Shown here in pieces: positions 32,928 to 40,454 of a stretch of DNA of 41,624 bases; within the stretch, counting starts at the first letter, position 1, and each line of letters begins with the position of its first letter. The translations under genes were made by a program, and so were the position numbers. The stretch is from assembly GCF_004348425.1 (NCBI RefSeq), contig NZ_SMKK01000066.1:1-41624 (forward strand), in the 5' to 3' direction. The notes under the pieces are model-generated. The model had not been told where the DNA came from. It was given only the letters and a program-made list of their open reading frames with translations, and made no database searches. Source of the stretch: Actinomadura sp. 7K507 (GTDB taxonomy: Bacteria > Actinomycetota > Actinomycetes > Streptosporangiales > Streptosporangiaceae).

Positions 32928-33647
32928 CTAGGAGGCGTTGATGATCGGCCCCTCGCTGCTGGGCCCACTAACATCGACCGTGCCGCTGACGGTCATCCTG
33001 TCGCCCAGCTGGATCAGGGAGACGGGGCAGGGCCCCGCGATGATCTCGGACACGATGAGGTTGTTGTCGGCACCATTGTTCGACAGCGCGAGCACGCCGG
33101 GGTCTCCAGAACCCGCCGCGGGGTTGGTGTACGTACCGCCGATGTACCCGGGCGCACCGTCGCCCGTGATCCTCACCGTGCACCCGATGCTGGGGGCATC
33201 CAGCACGATCTCGACGCCCGTCAGCTTGCCGGCGGTGACCCCTCCGCTAGTCGGGTCCGTGACGTCCATGCCCCACGGCAGGTTCCCAGCCGACACGTTG
33301 GTCGGGACGGGGCCGGGGACGGCAGTGCAGGGGTTGTTGAAGTTCACGCTCGACAACGAGGCGACGTCGACCCCGTTCTGGTTGTTCTCGACCCGTACAG
33401 TGCCGGCGGCCGACAAGGCGGGGCCATTGGCGTCGGGCTGGCAGGAGAGAGCCGACGGACGGTTCTGGTTCAGACCTCCGACGTTACCGTCACTGGCTCC
33501 CGTGACGTCTCCGTTGGCGGGCGCGGTCACGCCCGCCATCGTGACGTCGACGTCGGTGACGGCTGCCGAGGCGGGGGCGGCGGTGAGGGCGGCGGCGGCC
33601 ACCGCGACCGCGGAAACGGTCATGGCCTTTCTGGCGATCTTTCGCAT
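32928..33647 (-). CDS. Exported protein, paralogue of 32089-32841
   Basis: A 239-aa protein from the ATG at 33645-33647; an upstream Met at 33668 is possible. It has a signal peptide MRKIARKAMTVSAVAVAAAA... ending in APASA. The mature part matches its paralogue block by block: VDVTMAGVTAP, GNVGGLNQNRPSALSCQPDANG, AAGTVRVENNQ, PSIGCTVRI, GTYTNPAAGSGDPGVLAL, CPVSLIQLGDRMTVSGTVDV. It lacks the extended C-terminus of the paralogue. The family is not recognised. It is the first of five exported-protein genes after the second mce operon, separated from it by 516 bases. Confidence 0.74.
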   Translation of the reverse strand: MRKIARKAMTVSAVAVAAAALTAAPASAAVTDVDVTMAGVTAPANGDVTGASDGNVGGLNQNRPSALSCQPDANGPALSAAGTVRVENNQNGVDVASLSSVNFNNPCTAVPGPVPTNVSAGNLPWGMDVTDPTSGGVTAGKLTGVEIVLDAPSIGCTVRITGDGAPGYIGGTYTNPAAGSGDPGVLALSNNGADNNLIVSEIIAGPCPVSLIQLGDRMTVSGTVDVSGPSSEGPIINAS

Positions 33648-34163
33648 GTCAGTTTCTTTTCCCTTCATCTCACTGGGGGGACTGGTACGACTCGTAGGGA
33701 CACTGACCGCGTTGTGCAGAATAGACTCCTCCGGGTTGCCCGTAGCAGAACCCCGGAAGCTGAACGCCTCCAGCTTCATCGCAAGACCACCCAGTCCTGC
33801 CGTGCTCTTATCCAAATCTACTTGGCGGTAGTGCACTCTTCAAGATGAAAACATGAACTTTCTCGCCATGTCTTTGCTTCCCGGTTCCCTTGCTTCAAAA
33901 TGGTGTTCCTGGCTTCAAAAATTGTCATCAACCGAGTCTTTGATCAAGCCCATTTGTCACCCGCTTAGTGCAGGTTCTGGACTGCCAGCACCGACCGAGA
34001 CCACAAGGCCCATCGGGCCACATCAGAGAGACCACCTTCGGCTGAGATGGCCAGACGGTACCGAGCCCGTCCCGGTTGCGGCCTGGCCATCGCCATGTCC
34101 CCCGTCTCACGGGAGGGTCTGCCCCGGCGTCAGTTCGTATGTGGTTTCCCGGGTCTGGTGTGG
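33648..34163. other. Intergenic region with inverted repeats
   Basis: 516 bases between the last Mce-associated gene and the exported-protein cluster. GATGGCCAG (34046-34054) and CTGGCCATC (34083-34091) form a perfect nine-base inverted repeat. GGCCC-ATC-GGGCC lies at about 34007-34019, and CCCGT-CTC-ACGGG near 34099. One or more of these may end the mce transcript. Two related blocks with GCTTCAAAA (near 33892 and 33912) are a degenerate direct repeat in an AT-richer part. No gene is supported. Confidence 0.4.
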
Positions 34164-34715
34164 TCAAGCGCCTAGGGTGTCGATTTTGGTAATCTTCCAT
34201 TTGCCGTCGGTGTGGATGGCGTCCACCGCGAAGACGGCAGCGGAGTAGCTCGTCTCGTTCTTGTCGGTGCGGGTGTTGCGCTGGTCGGCAAAGACGAGCA
34301 GGCGGGCACGGTCGTCGGTGAGTGACTTCACCGCCGAGTCGGTGACCGTCGTGGTGAGAACCTGCTTCTGCTCGGGTGCCTGCTTGCGGACCAACGCGAA
34401 AAGCTGCCCGTATTGCTGGACGGCCTTTCCGGTGAGGAGTTGCTGAGCGGCCTTCTCGGTCTTGGCGACGTCTGCGTAGTTGTACGAGAACACAGTGTTC
34501 ACAGCCGTCGTAATCTGGCCTCTGACCTCACTGGTGCGGGCATTGTCGCTCAGCGCGGCATTGTCTGCGGAGGCGGCTCCCTGCAAGGCGCCATCCTTGG
34601 CGGCCGACCATGCGGCCACACCACCCAGCGCCATTGTCAGCGCGCCGAGAAGAACAACCAGGCGTATGCGCGCGGTGCGGGGAAACGCCCGGCCGATGGT
34701 GCTGATCGCTGCCAT
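34164..34715 (-). CDS. Mce-associated membrane protein, type B
   Basis: A 183-aa protein from the ATG at 34713-34715 (GGAGGAGAG upstream). An N-terminal membrane helix (about 18-38) is followed by an exported domain. Type B landmarks: TTAVNTVFSYNYADVAKTEK, AAQQLLTGKAVQQY, QLFALVRKQAPEQKQVLTTTV, then LLVFADQRNTR and a final KWKITKID. It resembles the product of 35488-36099. Such proteins accompany Mce complexes and are thought to stabilise them. It lies 19 bases after the previous gene and is the last of the mce operon. Confidence 0.85.
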   Translation of the reverse strand: MAAISTIGRAFPRTARIRLVVLLGALTMALGGVAAWSAAKDGALQGAASADNAALSDNARTSEVRGQITTAVNTVFSYNYADVAKTEKAAQQLLTGKAVQQYGQLFALVRKQAPEQKQVLTTTVTDSAVKSLTDDRARLLVFADQRNTRTDKNETSYSAAVFAVDAIHTDGKWKITKIDTLGA

Positions 34716-34734
34716 TCGATCTCTCCTCCCCCGG

Positions 34735-35469
34735 TCAGGGCGTACCGGTCGGGGCCTGGCCGAGCGCCGACAGTTTCCAGCCCGACGACGTCCTGGTGAG
34801 CTGGCCGGCGAAACGGCGGATGTTGTCGGACGGCTTGCCTTCGGCACCGGTGATAGTGATGCGGACGGCGGCGATGACGCCAGCCTTTCCGGCGCGGGTG
34901 TCGAGTTCGGTGAGACCGGATTCGAGGATCTTCGCGGTGCTCGTCGTCTCGGCCTTCTTCACCTCGCTCTCGAGCCGCGAGCGGCCCTTGACGATCTCGT
35001 CGTAGAGCTCGGCCGTCGTAGAGTCCTGCCACACCTTCAACCCGGCGTCCACGTTGCGGTAGTCGAGGGTGTTGAGGTTGACGATCGCCTGGTCGGCGGC
35101 GGCGAGGGCCTTGTCGCGCTCGGCGGCGTAGGCCAGGTCGGGATTACCCGACGCCGACTGATACGACCAGCCGAACCAGGCGGCCGCGGCCATCGCGATC
35201 AGTGTCACCAGCGAGGCCACCCGGATCAGCGGGTCCCTGGACAGGCGGCGCGGGGCGGGTTCGTCCGGCTTCCCGGTTTCCGCCTCAGTACCGCCCTCCT
35301 GCTTCGCCTCAGGTTCGGGCTCCTCTTCAGGCTCCTCGGCCTCCGCCTCCGCCTCCGCCTCCTCCCGCTCGGGCTCAGGTTCGGGTGAGGTTGGGGCCTC
35401 ATCGACAGGCATGGGGGCCCCAGCCTCGGGGTCTTCCACCGTCGGCTCGGAAGTCTTGATCTTGGTCAC
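34735..35469 (-). CDS. Mce-associated membrane protein, type A, with acidic N-terminus
   Basis: A 244-aa protein. Residues 10-75 are very acidic (Glu/Ala/Pro-rich). One membrane helix at about 82-100 (RVASLVTLIAMAAAAWFGW) is followed by an exported domain with type A landmarks: AADQAIVNLNTLDYRNVDAG, TTAELYDEIVKGRS, STAKILESGLTELD, SGWKLSALG. It is similar to the product of 36096-36668. The gene starts 18 bases after the previous stop. The long charged cytoplasmic arm parallels the one on the Mce-associated protein at 1-851. Confidence 0.86.
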   Translation of the reverse strand: MTKIKTSEPTVEDPEAGAPMPVDEAPTSPEPEPEREEAEAEAEAEEPEEEPEPEAKQEGGTEAETGKPDEPAPRRLSRDPLIRVASLVTLIAMAAAAWFGWSYQSASGNPDLAYAAERDKALAAADQAIVNLNTLDYRNVDAGLKVWQDSTTAELYDEIVKGRSRLESEVKKAETTSTAKILESGLTELDTRAGKAGVIAAVRITITGAEGKPSDNIRRFAGQLTRTSSGWKLSALGQAPTGTP

Positions 35470-35487
35470 CTGAGTTCCACCCTTCCT

Positions 35488-36099
35488 TCAGGCGGCCCGG
35501 AGGTCGCTGATGCGCCAGCCGTGGTCGTTGCGGGCCGTGACGATGAGCTGGGCCGCGACCGGCGGCCCGGTCCGCTTACCGTCGCGGGTGGTCGTCTGGT
35601 CAAGTAGGACCAGCAGGACGGCGGTCCCGTCACGCGTGAGCTTGATCAACCCGGCCTTGGCGACCTTGGTAGTTAGGGAGAGCTTCATGACCGGCGCGTT
35701 CTTCCTCACCAGGCCGAACAGTGCGCGATACTCGCCGGTGGCGCTGCCGGTGAGCGCGTCCTTTGCGGCCTTCTCGGTGGCGGCCGGGTCGGTGTGGCTG
35801 TACGTGAAGATCCGCGCGACCTTCGCCGACACGTCCGCCACGACCTTCTTGGTCGCGGCCTTGTCGACGAGCGCCCTGTTGGCAGCCGGTGAACCCTCGC
35901 TCCGCCTCTCGGCCCAGCCATCGACGGCGAAGGCGGACAGGCAGATCGCCAGGGCGAGGGCCACCGGCCACCCCAGCCCGGCCGCCCGCTTGAGTGCTGG
36001 AATGAGCGGAGGCGGCAGGGCGGGTCTCTTACGCGGGATCCAGACGCGGCGCGCCGGGCGCTCCGGCCGTGTCCGTGGTTCCTGTTCGGTGACGCTCAC
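35488..36099 (-). CDS. Mce-associated membrane protein, type B
   Basis: A 203-aa protein beginning with a GTG (36097-36099) that overlaps the previous stop (GTGA). A basic N-terminus with RRVWIPRKRPALPPP precedes a membrane helix at about 45-63 (GWPVALALAICLSAFAVDGW). The exported domain has SAKVARIFTYSHTDPAATEK, AAKDALTGSATGEYRALFGL, VRKNAPVMKLSLTTKV and LLVLLDQTTTR, all paralleling the type B protein of 34164-34715. It probably works with the Mce hexamer. Confidence 0.86.
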   Translation of the reverse strand: MSVTEQEPRTRPERPARRVWIPRKRPALPPPLIPALKRAAGLGWPVALALAICLSAFAVDGWAERRSEGSPAANRALVDKAATKKVVADVSAKVARIFTYSHTDPAATEKAAKDALTGSATGEYRALFGLVRKNAPVMKLSLTTKVAKAGLIKLTRDGTAVLLVLLDQTTTRDGKRTGPPVAAQLIVTARNDHGWRISDLRAA

Positions 36100-36668
36100 G
36101 GCCCGCTCCCCTCGGCGGGCTGCCCCCCGGGAGCCAGCGGTTTGAGCGAGCTGACCTTCCACCCGCCGGTGACCCGCTGCATCCCGACCTCGTAGCGCTT
36201 GCGCTGCTCGGTGCGCCGACCGTCGTCCCCGGTCGCGTCGGTGAAGATCCGGACCGAGGCGACCACAGTCGCCTTGCCCGCGGAGTCGTCGAACTCGGTG
36301 ACCGCGAGCGCCGTGACCTTGCCCTGGGAGGCGGCGGTCTGCTCGGCGAACTTCTTGCGTGCGGTGGGCATGTCCGCCTTGAGGGCATCGTGGAACGGCC
36401 CGGTGGCGACCCGCAGCCAGTGCGCGAGGTCGAGGTCCGCCCTCTTGGGATCGATGGTGTTGAGCTGCGTGATGTGCTGGACGGCCGTCCCGGTGAGATC
36501 GTCCCGCGCGGCGGCGTACTCGTTGTCGGCGCCCCGGTCGGCCTGGTAGAGCGCCCAGAGGGACGTGCAGAGGAACACCGTGGCTGCGGCAATGAGCACG
36601 TAGCCCGCCGGGCGGATCAGGGGGATCACCCGGATGGCCGCGCGGCGCGCCGCCGCAGCGCCGATCAC
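36096..36668 (-). CDS. Mce-associated membrane protein, type A
   Basis: A 190-aa protein starting at a GTG that overlaps the mceF stop (GTGA at 36665-36668). A basic N-terminus is followed by a membrane helix at about 22-42 (YVLIAAATVFLCTSLWALY). The exported domain has type A landmarks: RDDLTGTAVQHITQLNTIDP, LDLAHWLRVATGPFHDALKADM, then SSLKPLAPGG at the end. It is translationally coupled to MceF, which suggests fixed stoichiometry with the Mce complex. It is the first of four Mce-associated genes here. Confidence 0.87.
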   Translation of the reverse strand: MIGAAAARRAAIRVIPLIRPAGYVLIAAATVFLCTSLWALYQADRGADNEYAAARDDLTGTAVQHITQLNTIDPKRADLDLAHWLRVATGPFHDALKADMPTARKKFAEQTAASQGKVTALAVTEFDDSAGKATVVASVRIFTDATGDDGRRTEQRKRYEVGMQRVTGGWKVSSLKPLAPGGQPAEGSGP

Positions 36669-37918
36669 GGTGTGCCGCCCAGGCCGAGGAGGCTGCGCAG
36701 GTCGGTCGGCAGGGCCGGGTCCGCCACCGGGGCGGACAGCCCGAACGTGCTGAGGATGTCGGTGATATCGGTTCTGCTCGTGGTTCCGGGCCTGGCCGGC
36801 GCGGGAACTCCCTTGCGCGGCGCGTTCGCCGTGCCGCGCACGTTGATCCCGCTGCTCGGGGGTTCGGTGCAGCGGGCGGCGGTGTTGAACGGGGGGCCAG
36901 GCGACACGTCCACGCCCTTGCGGTACTGGGTTCCGCCGTAGCCGCGCGTGCAGGGCTGCGGGTTGAAGAACGTGGTCACGAACCCGACCCGCAGCTTGTT
37001 TCCGGACACGAGCGTGGTCACCATCCCGGCTATCTGCGGGAACCGGACCAGCAGTTCCTCGATGGCGGCCTGGCGCGGTTCACCCACGCGCGCCATGGTG
37101 AGGAGGTTGGCCAGCAGCACGCTCAGGTCCGGGTCCAGATCGCGAAGCAGCCCGGACATCTCGGCCGCCGCGCCCGGACCGGACGCGATGATGTCGCGCA
37201 GGTCGGCGTCGGAGTCACGGAGCTGCCTGGCCAGCAGCCGCGTGTTGAACGAGAACGACTTGAACGCGCCCGACAGCTCGTTCTGCGTGCGCAGTACGTC
37301 CTCGCCGTTGTGGATCAGCGCGCGAGTCTCGGGGAACGCGGTGTCCGAGGCCGACACGAACCGGGCGCTGGTGTCGAGGAGCTGCTGGAGGTGCGGCCCC
37401 TGCCCGGCGAACGCCAAGCCCAGCTCGTCGATCAGGACCTTGAGGTCGTTGAGCGGAAGCGACCCGGCCAGGTCGTTGACGCTCTTGAGCGTCTCGTTCA
37501 CTGGTGCCGGTGTGGTGGTGACGCTGCGGGGGATCGTGGCGCCCTGCGCAAGGTAGGGCCCAGAACCCGTCCGGGGTCGCAGGTCGACGTACTGCTCGCC
37601 CACGGCCGAGCGGTTGGCGACGACCGCCTGCAAGCTCGCCGGGATCTCCGGGGCGGAGTCCTCGATGTGCAGTTCGGCGATGACGCCGTCGTCGCTCAGG
37701 TCGAGCTTGCCGACCTCACCGACGGTGACGCCCCGGTAGGAGACCGCCGACCCCTCGAAGAGTCCGCCGGTGGTCGGGAGGTCGAGCTGGACGGTGTAGT
37801 AGCCGCGCATCCCGACGTAGCGCCCGAGGTCGGCGTATCGGATGCTGACGAAGGCGATCACGGTCAACGCGATCACGACGAATGTGACGATCTTGATGCG
37901 GGTGCCCACGGTCAGCAT
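36665..37918 (-). CDS. mceF: MceF, Mce family subunit (second locus)
   Basis: A 417-aa protein from the ATG at 37916-37918, one base after the mceE stop. It has an N-terminal membrane helix (about 8-27). The MlaD domain has EGSAVSYRGVTVGEVGKLDL at about 54-73 and NRSAVGEQYVDLRP near 107-120, the latter a typical MceF strand. A helical region follows, then a low-complexity end with two cysteines. There is no second membrane helix, unlike the MceF of the first locus. Subunit letter by position. Confidence 0.93.
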   Translation of the reverse strand: MLTVGTRIKIVTFVVIALTVIAFVSIRYADLGRYVGMRGYYTVQLDLPTTGGLFEGSAVSYRGVTVGEVGKLDLSDDGVIAELHIEDSAPEIPASLQAVVANRSAVGEQYVDLRPRTGSGPYLAQGATIPRSVTTTPAPVNETLKSVNDLAGSLPLNDLKVLIDELGLAFAGQGPHLQQLLDTSARFVSASDTAFPETRALIHNGEDVLRTQNELSGAFKSFSFNTRLLARQLRDSDADLRDIIASGPGAAAEMSGLLRDLDPDLSVLLANLLTMARVGEPRQAAIEELLVRFPQIAGMVTTLVSGNKLRVGFVTTFFNPQPCTRGYGGTQYRKGVDVSPGPPFNTAARCTEPPSSGINVRGTANAPRKGVPAPARPGTTSRTDITDILSTFGLSAPVADPALPTDLRSLLGLGGTP

Positions 37919-37919
37919 G

Positions 37920-39215
37920 TCAGTCGCCCTCCCCGAGCGTCGGCAGCGGCAGGGGCGGTTCCTCGCCGGGAACGACGGGGAGGCCGGTTCCGGGGACGCC
38001 GGAGCCGGGCTCGCCGGACGGCACCTGCGGGCCGCCCCGCAGCGGCGCCCCTGGCGTCGGTGCGGTGGACGTGGGCGCATCCGCGCCCTGGCCGGTGGCC
38101 GTCGCATCGGGGCACGGCTCGGGCTGCGGGCCCGGGGGAGGCTCCTCGGCCTGCGCGGCCATCGCACGCGGCTGTGGCTCCTCCGCACCCTCGATGTCGT
38201 CGAACGGTCCTTCCTCCTCCACCGGCGGGACGACGCAGTTGAAGCCCTCGGCGGCGACGACGGTCAAGTAGCCGTTCAGGTAGTCGCCCTTGACAGCCTT
38301 GAGCGCCTCGTCGGTGAACGGGAAGGTCAGCAGTACCTCCAACGACTTCGGCAGGTCGCGCCCGGAGTCGGCGAGCTTGCGCAGGAGGACGGCGAGGGAG
38401 CGCAGGTTCGCGACCGTGTCGTCCTTGCTCTCGTTGATCACGTTGACGGCGGTGTCCGACAGCTTCTCCAGCTCGCGCAGCATCTCCACGAGCTGGCCGC
38501 GCTGCTCCTCCAGGACCTTCAGGCCCGGCGACAGGTCGTCGAGCACCGTCGCGACCTGGCCCTCGCGGGACCGCACCGTGGACGACAGCCGGTTGAGCCC
38601 GTCGAGCGCGTCGGTGATCGACTTGCGGTTGCGGTTGAGCGTCCCGGTCAGCTGGCTGAGGTTGCGCAGCGCGGACCGGACCGTCTCCTCCCGCCCGCCG
38701 AGCGCCTGGTTGAGCTCCCGGTTGATCGTCCGGATCTGCGGGAGCCCGCCGCCCGACAGCAGCAGCGACAGCGCCCCGAAGACCTCCTCGACGTCGGCGT
38801 TGCGCGACGTGCGGGCCAGCGGGATCGTTGCGCCGTCGGCCAGCGGCTGCGCGGACGGGGTGGCCGGCGCGGCCAGTTCGACGTACTTCTCCCCCAGCAG
38901 GCTCGACTGCTCCAGGTTCGCGGTGGCGTTCGCCGGGAGGCGCACGTCGCCGTTCACGATCAGCGTGACCTCGGCGTCCCACGCCCCCTTCGGCAGCGAG
39001 ACACCCTTCACGCGGCCGACCGGGACGTCGTTGACCCGGACGGCCGCCTGCGGGACGAGGTTCAGGGCGTCCTCGAACTGCACCTTCACCTCGTACGGGT
39101 TGTCGCCGAGGTCGGCGCCGCCGGGCAGCGGGACGTCCTCGAGCTGCACCGAGCAGCCGGTGGCGAGCACCGCGGCGGCCACGCACACCGCCATCACCTT
39201 CGTGGGCACGCGCAT
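37920..39215 (-). CDS. mceE: MceE, Mce family lipoprotein subunit (second locus)
   Basis: A 431-aa protein from the ATG at 39213-39215, sharing one base with the mceD stop (TGATG). Lipoprotein signal: hydrophobic stretch then ATGC with Cys21. The MlaD domain includes NLVPQAAVRVNDVPVGRVKG and QSSLLGEKYVEL. A helical tunnel region is followed, from about residue 325, by about 100 residues rich in Pro, Glu and Gly with no clear fold. Such tails are common on MceE proteins and may reach into the cell wall. It is the canonical lipoprotein position of the operon. Confidence 0.93.
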   Translation of the reverse strand: MRVPTKVMAVCVAAAVLATGCSVQLEDVPLPGGADLGDNPYEVKVQFEDALNLVPQAAVRVNDVPVGRVKGVSLPKGAWDAEVTLIVNGDVRLPANATANLEQSSLLGEKYVELAAPATPSAQPLADGATIPLARTSRNADVEEVFGALSLLLSGGGLPQIRTINRELNQALGGREETVRSALRNLSQLTGTLNRNRKSITDALDGLNRLSSTVRSREGQVATVLDDLSPGLKVLEEQRGQLVEMLRELEKLSDTAVNVINESKDDTVANLRSLAVLLRKLADSGRDLPKSLEVLLTFPFTDEALKAVKGDYLNGYLTVVAAEGFNCVVPPVEEEGPFDDIEGAEEPQPRAMAAQAEEPPPGPQPEPCPDATATGQGADAPTSTAPTPGAPLRGGPQVPSGEPGSGVPGTGLPVVPGEEPPLPLPTLGEGD

Positions 39216-40453
39216 CAGCGGCCTCCCTCGTCGCCGGTGCCGGAGTAGATGCTGCCCGCGGGCGGCAGCGGCAGCGCGGGAACCCCGGATGTCCCGGACG
39301 GCGGAACCGCGGTGAGCCCGGAGGTGCGCAGCCGCTCGCACTGCTCGCGCAGCGCCTCGGTGGCCGAGGCCGCCGCCGCGCAGACCGGCCGGGTGTCGGC
39401 GGCCTGTGGATCGACGCCCGGCTGGCTGGTGCTGCCGAACGCCTTGGTGATCTCCAGCAGGTTGCCGCGGCTCATCAGCGAGCGGGTCTTCGGGTCGTAG
39501 GCGTTCAGCGCGTTCTGCGCCACCAGCGGCGTCGTGTCGATGATCTCGGCGAGGGACGCGCGCTGGTCGACCAGGACCTGCGTGATGCCGGCGAGCTTGT
39601 CGACGTTCTTCTTGAGCCCCTCGCGGTTGTCGGCGATGAACTGCTTCACCTCGCCGAGCGCCCGCGCCAGGCTCGCCAGGGCGGCGCCGAGTTCCTGCCG
39701 GTCGGCGGCCAGGAAGCCGCTGACCTCGGCGAACTGGTTCTCGACCAGCCGGATCTGCTGCTCGTTGTCGCGGAGCATCTTGCTGAACTTGTTGAGGTTG
39801 GACACGGTCGCGTACAGGTCGCCGCTGGAGTCGGCGAGCGTCTGGGACGCCTTGCCCAGGTCGGCGATCGTGGTGTTGAGCAGCTTGCCGTTGCCGCCGA
39901 GGTTGGCGGCGCCGACGCTGATGACGTCCGACAGCGCGCCCTGCGCGTTCAGGCCCTGCGGCCCCAGGTCGTTCGAGAACTTGCGGACGGCCGCGTAGAG
40001 CTGGTCGAGTTCGAGCGGCGTCGCCGTCCTGCTCACGTCGATCGCGGCGCCCTCGGCCATCTTCGGGCCGCCGCTGTAGGCGGGGTCGAGCTGGATGTAG
40101 CGGTCGGAGACGAGGTTCGGGGCGATCACCACGGCGCGGGCGCCGGCGGGGACGTTCACGTCGCCGTCCACCGTCATGTCGACCTTGACCCGGGTACCGA
40201 GCGGCTCGATGGCGTCGATCGAGCCGACCTTCACGCCGAGGACGCGGATGTCGGAGCCGGGGTAGACGCCGATGGCGGTGGCGAAGTAGGCGGTGATCCG
40301 GCGTCCGGGGCCGTCGCTCAGCACCGGGATCAGCGCGAGCCCGACCAGGACGAGGAAGATCACGACGATCGATTCCAGGACGAGTATCTGCCGGTCCCGC
40401 GTCGGCGACGGGAGCCGCGGCAGCTTCACGGTGCGTGTCGGGGACGACGCCAT
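39215..40453 (-). CDS. mceD: MceD, Mce family subunit (second locus)
   Basis: A 412-aa protein. An uncleaved membrane helix lies at about 25-45 (VLESIVVIFLVLVGLALIPV), with no lipobox cysteine. The MlaD domain has PGSDIRVLGVKVGSIDAI at about 65-82 and APNLVSDRYIQLDPAY near 108-123. Then comes a long helical region and a Pro/Gly/Ser-rich end. It starts two bases after the mceC stop (one-base gap). The contrast with the lipoprotein MceD of the first locus is noted elsewhere. Confidence 0.93.
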   Translation of the reverse strand: MASSPTRTVKLPRLPSPTRDRQILVLESIVVIFLVLVGLALIPVLSDGPGRRITAYFATAIGVYPGSDIRVLGVKVGSIDAIEPLGTRVKVDMTVDGDVNVPAGARAVVIAPNLVSDRYIQLDPAYSGGPKMAEGAAIDVSRTATPLELDQLYAAVRKFSNDLGPQGLNAQGALSDVISVGAANLGGNGKLLNTTIADLGKASQTLADSSGDLYATVSNLNKFSKMLRDNEQQIRLVENQFAEVSGFLAADRQELGAALASLARALGEVKQFIADNREGLKKNVDKLAGITQVLVDQRASLAEIIDTTPLVAQNALNAYDPKTRSLMSRGNLLEITKAFGSTSQPGVDPQAADTRPVCAAAASATEALREQCERLRTSGLTAVPPSGTSGVPALPLPPAGSIYSGTGDEGGR

Positions 40454-40454
40454 G

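Noticed and set aside
33853..34248. 131-codon plus-strand frame in the gap after the mce operon
   Set aside because: Overlaps the end of a Mce-associated gene and has no domain or ribosome site.
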